The translations under genes and the position numbers were made by a program. 64,000 bases of DNA from an uncultured Thermanaerothrix sp. (GTDB lineage: Bacteria > Chloroflexota > Anaerolineae > Anaerolineales > Anaerolineaceae): assembly GCF_938028735.1 (NCBI RefSeq), contig NZ_CALIMF010000004.1, forward strand, positions 60,294-124,293. Direction: 5' to 3'. This document shows, in pieces, positions 7,175-16,422 of this stretch (positions are counted from its first letter, which is position 1; every line of letters begins with the position of its first letter). The notes below the pieces were generated by a model that was given only the letters and a program-made list of their open reading frames with translations, did not search any database and was not told the origin of the DNA.

Positions 7175-10100
7175 TCAGCGCTCCGCAATGGGTAATGTGA
7201 ATGAGAAAATGCTTCCTTCGCCAGGTACACCACTGCTCTTGAACCAGATACGCCCGCCCTGCATTTCCACCAGGATCTTGGCTAATGCCAAACCAAGCCC
7301 TGTGCCAGCCTTTGCCATTACCAGGGGATTGTTTCCACGATAAAAGCGCTCAAAAATGCGCGGCTGATCTTCCAAAGGAATGCCGATTCCAGTATCCTGG
7401 ACATCCACTTGTACTTCACCCTCACCTGAGGAGTGCACGCTCAGGATGATACGCCCCTGATCGGGCGTGTAATGATAACTGTTCGAGAGCAGACTATCCA
7501 CAATTTGCCGTACGCGCTCACGATCCCCATAAACCAGTGGCAGATCCGGCGCAAGTTCAAGCCGAAATTCCAAACGGCGAGCCTCCTCCCGTGCTCGCTC
7601 CTCCAGGCTCTTCATCCCCTCACGCGCCACTTCGGTCAGATCAAACGCCACGCGATTGAGTTCTACCCGCCCAGCCTCAATGCGAGAGACATCCAGCAGG
7701 TCGTTCACCAGGCGAATCAGGCGCTCCGCATTGTCCTTAACAATGCGTAGAAAACGTTGTTGGGGTTCGGTGATGGTGCCAGCAGCGCCCATCAGCATCA
7801 CATCTACATACCCCTTGATCGCCGTGAGAGGAGTCCGCAATTCATGACTAACGTTCGCCAGGAATTCCGATTTCAAACGATCCACCTGCACCTGATAGGT
7901 CACATCGCGGAAAATAGAGACTGTGCCCAGGAAGTGATCGCGCCAGAAGACCGGGGCGACGTGAATGGCTACAACCCGCTGATCGTCCAGTACCATCTGA
8001 CCAGCAAAGGTCTCACTGGCATCCATGGCCTCGGCCTGCTCCGACCAGCGTTGAATGGCCTGCACCCAGGCATGCCCGGCCTCGCCAAAGAGACCGCTGA
8101 AACGCTCCAGGGATTGATTGAGCACCCAATCGGCCTGCAAACCCAGGATTCGCTCTGCCGAGGCGTTGAACAAGGTAATACGGAGATCCGCATCTGTTAC
8201 CATGACTCCCTCGGCAACCGCCTCAAGAATAGCCCGTGAACGACTGGCTTCAATTTGTTGCTCGCGTAACATCTGCCCCAGGCTCTCGGATTGATCGCGG
8301 ATTAACCCAAAGAGCTCGGCGTTACTTAAGGTAATGCTCATCTGACGGGCAATGGCCTGAGACAGATTAACATGCATAGGCCCAAAGTGCCCCGGCTGGC
8401 GATGAATCAGCATCAACGATCCCAGAACCTCTTCCCCCAGAATCAGCGGCACCGCCAGAATCGTCCCCACACCAAGGGCCAACAGACCTTTTGTCTCTTC
8501 GCCCGCGTCATGCGCAACCGCCTCAACCATCATCGGAACACGTTGTGCCATGACGCGGCGATGAAGCGGCGTAGTCGCCTCGATCAGTGCCTTATCCTCT
8601 ACCCCAAAGCCGGCAACAACGCGCAGATAACCCTCTCCCTTGGCCAAACGCACCAGACTGGCCTCCACATCGAGTGCCTGATTGAGTGCCTCCAGCGCAC
8701 GCGTCAGCACCTGATGAAGATCCAGGCTGGCCGAAAGTTCCATGATCACCCGCAGGAGCGTTTGCGTCTCCAGGTTGGCCTGACGCAATTCAGCCGTGCG
8801 CAAGGCCACGCGCTGCTCCAGATCTTCTTTGAGAGCATGCGTTTCAGCATATAAACGTGCATTCTGAAGTGCCGTAGCCGCCTGGTTACAAATCGTGCGG
8901 GCCAGTTCAATCTCGGCCGGCGCCAGACGATGCTCATTAGCGTAAGCCAGTGTTACCCATCCCTGCACAGCTTGTGCGCTGGCCAGTGGAACTAGCAAAA
9001 GTGAGCGCATCGTCATCAGAAATGGCCAGGCTCGAAGTAGCGGAGCCACCTCGGCTTCGCTATGGAGATCACCCGCAATGTAAACGCCCCGTGTTACCTG
9101 CAAACGTTCCAGGAGGGGGAAATCCGATATCACTTGGGGTAGGCTCGCCTCTGCACCCGGCAAAACCTGCGCCAACTTGACTGTACCTTCCTCCCAAGTC
9201 AGCAAGGCCACGGCATCGCTCTTCAGGGCGTCTTGCAAGCGCTGCAAAGTCAGATCCAGGATGTGCTGGGCATCCAGCGAAGCCCCCAGTTCATTGGACA
9301 AGCTATACAGCAGGGCCAAGCGCTCCGAACGTTGATCAAGTTCAACAGCCCGTTGCTGACTATCTTCCAGCAGACGTGCTTTCTCTAACGCCAGGGCTGC
9401 CTGGCTGGCAAACGTAGCCACCACCTGCACATCCTCTGAGGTATAATACCCTGCTTCGGTTTTCTCCAGTGCCAGCACCCCGATTAAGTCCGTCTGGACT
9501 ATTAGCGGTACTCCTAACCAGCATAAGCGCTCCGGCTCTAAAAAGGTGGGAAAACGCTCATCCTCGCGAACATCTGCAACCAGGATGGGCTGCCCGTGCT
9601 CCCGCATCGTCTGAAAGAGACGGCTGTCCTCCAGGCGCACCTCCAGGCCAACGCGCTGATCGTTATCAGCAAACCCCTGCGCGGCGATTAGACGCAGCGC
9701 TTCTCCTTCGCGCAACCAGAGCACGGCAGTATCAAACGGAACGATTTCGCCTAATGTTTGCATCAACACTGAGAGAACTTCCTCTCGCGTCAGGCTCGCT
9801 GCCAGACGCGCCGAAGCCCGGGTGAGGGCTTGCAATTTTTCCAAACGTTGTCCGGCTGCCTGGAACAAGCGAGCGTTCTCTAGGGCTAGCACCGTCTGCT
9901 GGGCCAGTGAATGAGCCAAGGTCTGATGCTCAAGGCTGAAGATACCGGTTTGGTTGAAGTTCTCAACCACCATTACCCCTAGGACTCGTTCACTCCCTCC
10001 CAAAGGTACAGCCAGCGCTGCTAATGGTAGCCGTCCCTGCTGCGCGCGGCGATAGTGAAGCAAATCCTCACCCACCAAACCATAGTCTTGCAAGAAGTTA

Positions 10101-13100
10101 ACTTCGGCAACACATATCGCCTGCCCCTGGTGAAAGACCCGTGCCAGAAGGGAGCGCGCCTCCGGATCCACAGCAAAGTGGGTCGCTGCCAAAGATGCCT
10201 CATCGAAATATCCCTGTGCTGCACGTGGCACCAGCCTCCCCCGGCGTGGGTCGAGAAGAGCGACCCAAGCCGCTTCTGCCTCTGGAATGACCTCAAGTGC
10301 GGTTTCACACAGAGCACGCAATAAATCTGCCTCGCTCAGACTCCCCAACTTGCGGCTGTATTCTAGTAGCAGGTTGACCTCTCGCAGGCGGCGACGCGTT
10401 GCCTCCAACAACTCCAGATTTTGCAGACTGGTACTGATCTGGTGCGCGAGTTGAGTATAGAAAGCGAGATCTTCGGCCTCAAATGGGGGTAAGGGGTGAT
10501 CCACCAGGATCAGGACCCCAACCCGCCGTCCCGCATCGCGCTCAAACACCAACGCCATGAACGCTTGGGCCTCCCAGACCTGCAAAAGGGGATTGTCCAG
10601 CCAAGTGAGTGCCTCTCGAAGATCGGCCACCGCTAGAGGCGTTCCCTCATTCAGAGCCTGTAGCAAGGGATTACGTTGTCCCAGCAAGGCTTGCGGACTG
10701 AGATCAGCCGGATGTACACCGATGACTTCAAGCAGGCGAGGCCCTTGCGGACTTTGCTCAGCGATAAGCGCCGCCCGCCCTCCTAACCGCTCCAGCCATT
10801 GCGTAGCTACGCTCCGCAACACTCCCATGACATCCTGCTGTTGCGAGGCCTGTTCTACAATAGCAAAGCCCTCACGTACGCGTTGCCAACGCAAGGCTTC
10901 ACGTTGTTGCTTCGTCTCACTCTGCAGGGCCTCCAGTTGGGCCAAGCGCTGCTGTAAAGACTGCAGATGGCGGTGTCGGGCAATCGCCAAGGCAGCTTGA
11001 GCCGCAAAAAGCCCCAAGGCATCTAGAGTAGCCCGATCCGGACGGCGACCATCGCTCGGATCATCCACGCTAATCAGCCCAAGGGGCTGTCCAGAAGCAT
11101 CGTAAAGGGGAGCCAGTAACAGATCATCGGGATGCCAGAGATCACCCTCAGTGGGTAATTCATCCTCCGACCGTAACACATTGACAGTGTGCAGGGACTC
11201 CGGCAATACAGGCGTGCGATCTGCCGGGATATAGTAAAGAGAATCCAACCGAAATTCGGGTAGCAATAATGCTTCTAGCGCTGCCCAGGGCAATGAACGC
11301 TGACGCAATTCTTCCCATTGTTCCGGCGTCAGGCCGCGGCTGACAGTCCGGAGCAGATGCTTAGTTTGTGGATCATACACACTGATTAGCACGGCCCGGA
11401 ACGGGGTTGCCTGAGTAATCGCGCGGGCAATCGCTGCCAACGCCTCCTCAAGGGATTGATCGGGCCACAGAAAGGACGAAACCCGATAAAGTTCGGCAAA
11501 CGTTTCGAGTTGCCGGCGTACCAGTTCACTGCGCTGAACCTGTTCCTCATATTGCAAAGCATTACCCAGCACCACACCGGCCTGCGCTGCCAGGGACTGC
11601 ACAATTTCGATAACCGTTGATCCAAAGTGATTGGGGCGATTTGCATGCAGGTGAAGCAGTCCGGCCGGATATTGGCGGTAGAAAATGGGCACTATCAAAA
11701 GTGAACCCACCCCTTCGTGAACTACAGCCGCAAGATCTGCAGACACTTCAACTACATTTGCTGGCACACCGTTCTGTAGCACTTGTTGCTCCAGCGCCCC
11801 CAATTCGGCAGGCATCGGTTCGCCTAACACCAGCTGCACCGGCCACGTTCCAGTTTGGGATATATGCTGTAAATCGAAGAGCAACAAACTGCCGCACTCT
11901 GCACGAGTGATACGCAGTGCCTCCTCATACACGATTTGCATCAAGTGTTCAAGATCGAGGGAAGTGCTCAGTTCACGCGTGATCCGATTGAGTGCCGTCA
12001 ATTGCTCCAACCGCTGACGCAAAGTTTCATCCGTCTGGGCAGCCAGGGAAGCCTGCTCGACCACTCCAGCTAGTTGTCCGGCGGCGGTGAATACCAATTG
12101 CAGATCAGCATGATCAAATTGGTCACTACGCCGACTACCCACCCAAATCTCGCCAATTCCCTCATTCCGTACCACCAGAGGCACTACGATGACCGATTCC
12201 ACCCCCCAGGCCTGCCGTAATTGCTGGTAGAAAGGAATCAGCGTGGTCTCCAGAGATAATTGACCGCTGCGTAGGGCGTCCTGCCCACCTGTGACGGTAA
12301 AAGGAAACTGAGGATCATCCACCAGCAAACGCGGAGCAAAGTTGCCTCCCTGCACCGTCTCCCCAAAATAGGAGGGATAATGAAGTTCGAGAGCGGTGCG
12401 ACTAGAGTTCAGTAGAAAAATAGCCGCACAATCGGCATGGAGAAGGCGCACCAATTCCTGCAATGAATATTTCAGAATCTCATCCAGCGTGGCCGCCGAA
12501 CTAGCCAGACTGGCGATACGACGCAAGGCTTCTGCCCGCTGGGCACGTTGCCGGGTTTGCTGCACTAGGGTTGCGTTCTCAATAATCGGCGCTGCTTGAT
12601 TAGCGATAATCATTAGCAGGCGAATTTCGTCCTGCGTGAACACACCACCGTTGACGCGATTGGAAACCTGCATATAACCCAACACCCGCCCAACCGAAGC
12701 CAGCGGCACCAGCACTGTCTCGCGCAGGCCGGCCGCAACCGCCAGGTTATGCAGGCCCAGTTCACGCCAGCGCGCGTCCTCGGCTGCATTTTCGGTGATC
12801 AGCACATCCTGTTCAAGTAGCGCCCGTTCCAGAGGAGAATTTGCCCCGACTGGCACCCGATACATTTCCAAAAACTCAGGAGGCAACCCAATGAACGGTG
12901 CTTGGGCTTCCAACCGGCGCGTATTCTCATTAAAGATAAGAAATCCCAGGACATTGACCTGGAGCAATGGCAATATGCTGTTGATCAGGCGGTCGTAAAG
13001 TTCACGTGGATCGCGCACTGAACTGAACGCCTGTGCAAGTTGAGCCAGGCCGGCTAGCTCTATGGCCCGCCTTTGCTCTTGGCGATAAAGCAGCGCATGA

Positions 13101-14020
13101 TGGATAGCAATAGCGGCCTGGCCGGAAATCAAGCGCAGGAGTTCAAGATCAGAGGCCTGAAAGTGATCGGCTGTCAGCGAACCAAGTTCCAGCGTCCCGA
13201 TCAATTCCTTGCCGACCACCAGCGGCACCCCCATATATGAGCGCAGGGGATACGTCTGCCGGTCAAGAGCCTGATGTAAGTCCGAACGCTCTTCCACGCG
13301 TGAAAGCAATAGAGGGCGCCGGGTACGCGCCAGATAGCCCGAGTAACCTTCGTCCAGCGCATATCCCCGTGGCACACGCTCCAGACGATGCCCTGCCAAG
13401 CGCCGATAGGGCCATAGCACCCCGGCCTCAGCATCCCAAATCGTCACCTCCCAGATATCCGCAGGTAACAAACGCTCCAGGCTATCCAGTACGGCCTGAA
13501 GGGTTTCGTTGAGGTCCAGACTGGCGGCTATGGCCTGAGTGAGTTGCAAGAGTGTTTGCAATGTTTGGGCCGGCAAAGCCGCCTCGCGGGCCAGTTCGCC
13601 GGTCAGATTGGCTTCGCGCAACCAGAGCACACGGTACGCCTGGCCATCCAAAGGCGCCGGAAACACGCGCGCCTCCACTGTGCGCCCTCCCAGAGTTAAC
13701 AAATCCTGTCCTCCACTAGCACATAGGCTCAAGAAAAGCTCAGAGGGACGCACTTTGCGCGCCAACGCCTCCAGATTGGCAGAGGCCTCCGCCGAGAGTT
13801 CAAATAGTTCGCGTGCGCGCTCACTCAGCCAGATCACTCGTCCACCTGGATGAATGACGAGAACGGCCTCGGAATAGGCAGCTCCTTTTTCCTGCGCAAA
13901 CACGGGGAATCCAGGTGCGTGGGATCGGGGGATCTTATGCAACAACCGGCGTGCCGCCATCCAGGCCACACCGCCTAGGAGGATGAAGAGCAAACCCCAC
14001 AACAACGGCGCAAGCGACAT
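7175..14020 (-). CDS. Giant sensor histidine kinase with about ten GAF domains, PAS, HisKA and HATPase
   Basis: 2281 residues. Order: one N-terminal membrane helix (about 5-22), a degenerate PAS-like segment (about 45-135), then about ten GAF units from residue 170 to about 1900. Each begins with a helix of the ASLDLxE(T/I)L type and ends with a helix of the QAAxAIxNAxL type. A PAS domain follows (about 1925-2040), then HisKA with the phospho-accepting His2059 in SHELRTPL, then HATPase with SLLSN, DTGIGIP, FERFYRG and GTGLGLAL boxes intact. The kinase core therefore looks active. GAF domains sense small molecules, cyclic nucleotides or redox state. The chain is cytoplasmic apart from its membrane anchor. 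It lies 15 bp after the REC-GGDEF-like gene and 8 bp before a receiver protein. Confidence 0.95.
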   Translation of the reverse strand: MSLAPLLWGLLFILLGGVAWMAARRLLHKIPRSHAPGFPVFAQEKGAAYSEAVLVIHPGGRVIWLSERARELFELSAEASANLEALARKVRPSELFLSLCASGGQDLLTLGGRTVEARVFPAPLDGQAYRVLWLREANLTGELAREAALPAQTLQTLLQLTQAIAASLDLNETLQAVLDSLERLLPADIWEVTIWDAEAGVLWPYRRLAGHRLERVPRGYALDEGYSGYLARTRRPLLLSRVEERSDLHQALDRQTYPLRSYMGVPLVVGKELIGTLELGSLTADHFQASDLELLRLISGQAAIAIHHALLYRQEQRRAIELAGLAQLAQAFSSVRDPRELYDRLINSILPLLQVNVLGFLIFNENTRRLEAQAPFIGLPPEFLEMYRVPVGANSPLERALLEQDVLITENAAEDARWRELGLHNLAVAAGLRETVLVPLASVGRVLGYMQVSNRVNGGVFTQDEIRLLMIIANQAAPIIENATLVQQTRQRAQRAEALRRIASLASSAATLDEILKYSLQELVRLLHADCAAIFLLNSSRTALELHYPSYFGETVQGGNFAPRLLVDDPQFPFTVTGGQDALRSGQLSLETTLIPFYQQLRQAWGVESVIVVPLVVRNEGIGEIWVGSRRSDQFDHADLQLVFTAAGQLAGVVEQASLAAQTDETLRQRLEQLTALNRITRELSTSLDLEHLMQIVYEEALRITRAECGSLLLFDLQHISQTGTWPVQLVLGEPMPAELGALEQQVLQNGVPANVVEVSADLAAVVHEGVGSLLIVPIFYRQYPAGLLHLHANRPNHFGSTVIEIVQSLAAQAGVVLGNALQYEEQVQRSELVRRQLETFAELYRVSSFLWPDQSLEEALAAIARAITQATPFRAVLISVYDPQTKHLLRTVSRGLTPEQWEELRQRSLPWAALEALLLPEFRLDSLYYIPADRTPVLPESLHTVNVLRSEDELPTEGDLWHPDDLLLAPLYDASGQPLGLISVDDPSDGRRPDRATLDALGLFAAQAALAIARHRHLQSLQQRLAQLEALQSETKQQREALRWQRVREGFAIVEQASQQQDVMGVLRSVATQWLERLGGRAALIAEQSPQGPRLLEVIGVHPADLSPQALLGQRNPLLQALNEGTPLAVADLREALTWLDNPLLQVWEAQAFMALVFERDAGRRVGVLILVDHPLPPFEAEDLAFYTQLAHQISTSLQNLELLEATRRRLREVNLLLEYSRKLGSLSEADLLRALCETALEVIPEAEAAWVALLDPRRGRLVPRAAQGYFDEASLAATHFAVDPEARSLLARVFHQGQAICVAEVNFLQDYGLVGEDLLHYRRAQQGRLPLAALAVPLGGSERVLGVMVVENFNQTGIFSLEHQTLAHSLAQQTVLALENARLFQAAGQRLEKLQALTRASARLAASLTREEVLSVLMQTLGEIVPFDTAVLWLREGEALRLIAAQGFADNDQRVGLEVRLEDSRLFQTMREHGQPILVADVREDERFPTFLEPERLCWLGVPLIVQTDLIGVLALEKTEAGYYTSEDVQVVATFASQAALALEKARLLEDSQQRAVELDQRSERLALLYSLSNELGASLDAQHILDLTLQRLQDALKSDAVALLTWEEGTVKLAQVLPGAEASLPQVISDFPLLERLQVTRGVYIAGDLHSEAEVAPLLRAWPFLMTMRSLLLVPLASAQAVQGWVTLAYANEHRLAPAEIELARTICNQAATALQNARLYAETHALKEDLEQRVALRTAELRQANLETQTLLRVIMELSASLDLHQVLTRALEALNQALDVEASLVRLAKGEGYLRVVAGFGVEDKALIEATTPLHRRVMAQRVPMMVEAVAHDAGEETKGLLALGVGTILAVPLILGEEVLGSLMLIHRQPGHFGPMHVNLSQAIARQMSITLSNAELFGLIRDQSESLGQMLREQQIEASRSRAILEAVAEGVMVTDADLRITLFNASAERILGLQADWVLNQSLERFSGLFGEAGHAWVQAIQRWSEQAEAMDASETFAGQMVLDDQRVVAIHVAPVFWRDHFLGTVSIFRDVTYQVQVDRLKSEFLANVSHELRTPLTAIKGYVDVMLMGAAGTITEPQQRFLRIVKDNAERLIRLVNDLLDVSRIEAGRVELNRVAFDLTEVAREGMKSLEERAREEARRLEFRLELAPDLPLVYGDRERVRQIVDSLLSNSYHYTPDQGRIILSVHSSGEGEVQVDVQDTGIGIPLEDQPRIFERFYRGNNPLVMAKAGTGLGLALAKILVEMQGGRIWFKSSGVPGEGSIFSFTLPIAER

Positions 14021-14035
14021 AACTCGCCCAACCGC

Positions 14036-14938
14036 CTACTCAGCGGCAAGCAACGCATCACGACGACGCTCTTCAGCCGCGACTTCCGTGATCTCGCGAA
14101 TATCTGTAAAAGGTTGCATGGTTGGGGTCACATACCCAATCGCCAGGCTCATAAACGGTGTTTTGACCATGTCTCCACCGCGCCCCGGCGCCAGAATGTA
14201 ACCCTGCTGACGATCAATAAAATTGTAGTGACTGAGGACGGCCTCGGCAAAACGCTGCTTCAAGCGCTCCTTCAGGCGCGGCGCGGCTTGACTAGTGGTG
14301 AAGATGACGAAATTATCCCCACCCGCATGCCCAATAAAATCGGTAGGCGAACCCACCTCGTCCACAATCTCGCTCAGCAGCATGGCGGTAAACCGTACCA
14401 CATCGTTCGCCGCAATCAAACCGTAAACATCGCGGAAAGCATCAAAATAATTAATCCGGATATCCATGAAAGCCCAATCTGATTGGCGGATGACCTTGCG
14501 CAGTTGATCCTCAATCAAACGCCCGGATGGCAGACCCGACTGGGGATCGGTCAGGCTCTCACGTTCGGCTCGCGCCAGGGCATTCTGAACGCGCAATTTA
14601 AGTTCTTCAATATCAAAGGGCTTGGTAATATAATCATCGGCCCCCAGTTCTAAGCCTTTGAGTTTATCACTACGCTCATCCTTTTGGGTCAGAAAGAGAA
14701 TGGGAATGTGGCTAGTGCGGGTGTTGGTACGCAAGGCACGGCATACTTCATATCCGTCAATATCTGGCAGCATGATATCCAGCACCAGCAAGTGAGGCAG
14801 TCCCTGGCGGGTCTTTTCGAGTGCCTCGCTCCCGCGCATGGCTACCTCCACCTCATACCCCTGGCTCTTGAAAAACAATCGGAGCATGTTGGCAATATCC
14901 ACGTCATCTTCCACAATCAGCAATCGGGCCTTGCTCAT
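14036..14938 (-). CDS. Response regulator: receiver domain plus degenerate GGDEF domain
   Basis: 300 residues. Residues 1-125 are a receiver domain (EDD, phospho-acceptor Asp in LVLDIMLPD, Lys in ITKPFD). Residues about 130-290 align with the GGDEF fold (LTDPQSGLP entry motif), but the signature reads AGGDNF instead of GGDEF, so the metal-binding Glu is lost. Diguanylate cyclase activity is unlikely; it may bind GTP or c-di-GMP or only dimerise. A TAAGGAGG-type ribosome binding site precedes the ATG. It is the first gene of the signalling operon. Confidence 0.9.
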   Translation of the reverse strand: MSKARLLIVEDDVDIANMLRLFFKSQGYEVEVAMRGSEALEKTRQGLPHLLVLDIMLPDIDGYEVCRALRTNTRTSHIPILFLTQKDERSDKLKGLELGADDYITKPFDIEELKLRVQNALARAERESLTDPQSGLPSGRLIEDQLRKVIRQSDWAFMDIRINYFDAFRDVYGLIAANDVVRFTAMLLSEIVDEVGSPTDFIGHAGGDNFVIFTTSQAAPRLKERLKQRFAEAVLSHYNFIDRQQGYILAPGRGGDMVKTPFMSLAIGYVTPTMQPFTDIREITEVAAEERRRDALLAAE

Positions 14939-15032
14939 TCCGCCTCCTTATTCGGTGCATGCTCCCAGTCACGAGTGCGCCGTGGATCACGATTCCCACC
15001 TGCCCTCCGCAGCGCCTGAACCGGTTGCTTAA

Positions 15033-15061
15033 ATCTTATGTGAAAGATGATATTCTGACAA
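15033..15061 (-). promoter_or_regulatory. Promoter of the signalling operon
   Basis: On the minus strand TTGTCA (15061-15056), a 17-bp spacer, then TAAGAT (15038-15033). It lies about 95 bp before the first gene. Confidence 0.65.
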
Positions 15062-15189
15062 TAGCCAGCCCGCCGTTTTGCGCCGAATTTGAGTTTACAA
15101 AATGGTAAGCCCCCTTATGTTATAATGCTCATCACCCCGTAATCTCCTATCATTATGTGGCCTTGTTCTTGCAACTCGAGAGGTAAGTG

Positions 15190-16326
15190 ATGCTGTCATC
15201 CGCAGGTGGCCCAATCCAAGGACTCAGGGGGGTGGCTCTAATTGTCTTTTTGCTCGGCGTTTTCCTGGCCGCACCGCTCGCACAACCCACACCTTCTCAA
15301 GCGCAAAGCGCCAGTGCCACTGCGCGCTTGTTTCTGCCTCTGGTGTACCGCGATTATCAACCCATACCGTTGTATGCCACGAGTTACTATATCCAAGATG
15401 AAGCACCCGCGCGCCTGTATGATCTGGGCTGTGCTTTGGGCATGCGTGACCGCCAGACTCCTGGTGCGCAAGACAGCCTGGTCGTGCTGAATTTTGGTCA
15501 GGGCTGGTTTAAGAATGGCAACCTCTCCCAACCTGGAGCCGGTGCGTTTAGCCCTTATTGGCACTACATCCCTATCAGCGCCATCGAAGCCGCGGTCCAA
15601 TCTTATATTCAAGGGTACTGGGCCTGCAGTGCCGAGGATCAGGCATCGCAAGTTATGGTCGCGATCGGAACAAACAATTATGGCAGTTATGGCTCGAACA
15701 CCACCAATCAGGACACACGGCGTACTTATGCTTATGCCCACGGCAAAGCCTGGGCACAAATGATTGTACGCCTTTGGCGGTGGGTGCGGACCAACGGCTA
15801 CAACCGCCAAGTCAGCGTGGCAGGCGCCATTGATATCGAATGGGATGCCCAGGTGACGGGTTGGAATACCCCTTATGTGACCTACGGGTGGGTCAACGGG
15901 TTCAACGACTGGGACAATAATCAAGCCATTTACTACAACTTTGGCGCCTGTGTGGGTTGTCCAACCAGCGTCAAACCGGACTGGGTCTATTCCCGAAGCA
16001 ACCCTTGGACGCAATTCGATGTTTATTACGTCTCCTACGGCGCCCCTCCCGCCTGGCCACTGCCAGAAATTTACGCTACTAGCGGTGTCAATGCCCGCCA
16101 ATGGCAAGCCATCAGCCGTTACGGCGCTCTTTATTTGGGCCGGCCGATGGAGTTCGCCGGCGTGATGACCCAATACCAGGCCTGCCAACAACGCGGTGGT
16201 TGCAGCGGAATTAATAACACCCCCGAAGCCGGTTGGACGCAACTTCGCAATGCGCTGAACGCCGAGGCGCTTACTTACCAGCCGTTCCTGCGCTGGATCA
16301 CCGATATTCGCTGGCAGATTCGGTAG
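15190..16326 (+). CDS. Secreted protein of unknown function
   Basis: 378 residues with an N-terminal signal peptide (hydrophobic to about residue 31, cleavage near SQAQS), then the LFLPLVYRDY segment often seen after signals in Anaerolineae exoproteins. The mature part is rich in Tyr, Trp and Asn and contains GAIDIEWD and FDVYYVSYG, which resembles a TIM-barrel-like glycoside hydrolase or DUF1906-type fold, but I cannot assign a family. Six or more Cys suggest disulfides. GTG (15187) and ATG (15190) are adjacent; GAGG at 15179-15182 favours the ATG. A TATAAT occurs at 15121-15126. Confidence 0.6.
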   Translation: MLSSAGGPIQGLRGVALIVFLLGVFLAAPLAQPTPSQAQSASATARLFLPLVYRDYQPIPLYATSYYIQDEAPARLYDLGCALGMRDRQTPGAQDSLVVLNFGQGWFKNGNLSQPGAGAFSPYWHYIPISAIEAAVQSYIQGYWACSAEDQASQVMVAIGTNNYGSYGSNTTNQDTRRTYAYAHGKAWAQMIVRLWRWVRTNGYNRQVSVAGAIDIEWDAQVTGWNTPYVTYGWVNGFNDWDNNQAIYYNFGACVGCPTSVKPDWVYSRSNPWTQFDVYYVSYGAPPAWPLPEIYATSGVNARQWQAISRYGALYLGRPMEFAGVMTQYQACQQRGGCSGINNTPEAGWTQLRNALNAEALTYQPFLRWITDIRWQIR

Positions 16327-16388
16327 ACCTTAACGTGGCCTGGGGCTAAACAGCAATAAAAATTGCGTAAAATCCAACTAATTAAGGG

Positions 16389-16416
16389 TTGCACCCGCGG
16401 TTAAATTCACTATAAT
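16389..16416 (+). promoter_or_regulatory. Promoter that yields a leaderless mRNA
   Basis: TTGCAC (16389-16394), a 16-bp spacer and TATAAT (16411-16416). The ATG of the next gene starts 7 nt after the -10 hexamer, which is the expected transcription start. There is no room for a ribosome binding site. Confidence 0.8.
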
Positions 16417-16422
16417 AAAAGC

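Noticed and set aside
15238..16242. 334-residue open frame on the minus strand opposite the secreted-protein gene
   Set aside because: It mirrors the codon structure of the plus-strand gene, has no ribosome site and no recognisable family, while the plus frame has a signal peptide.
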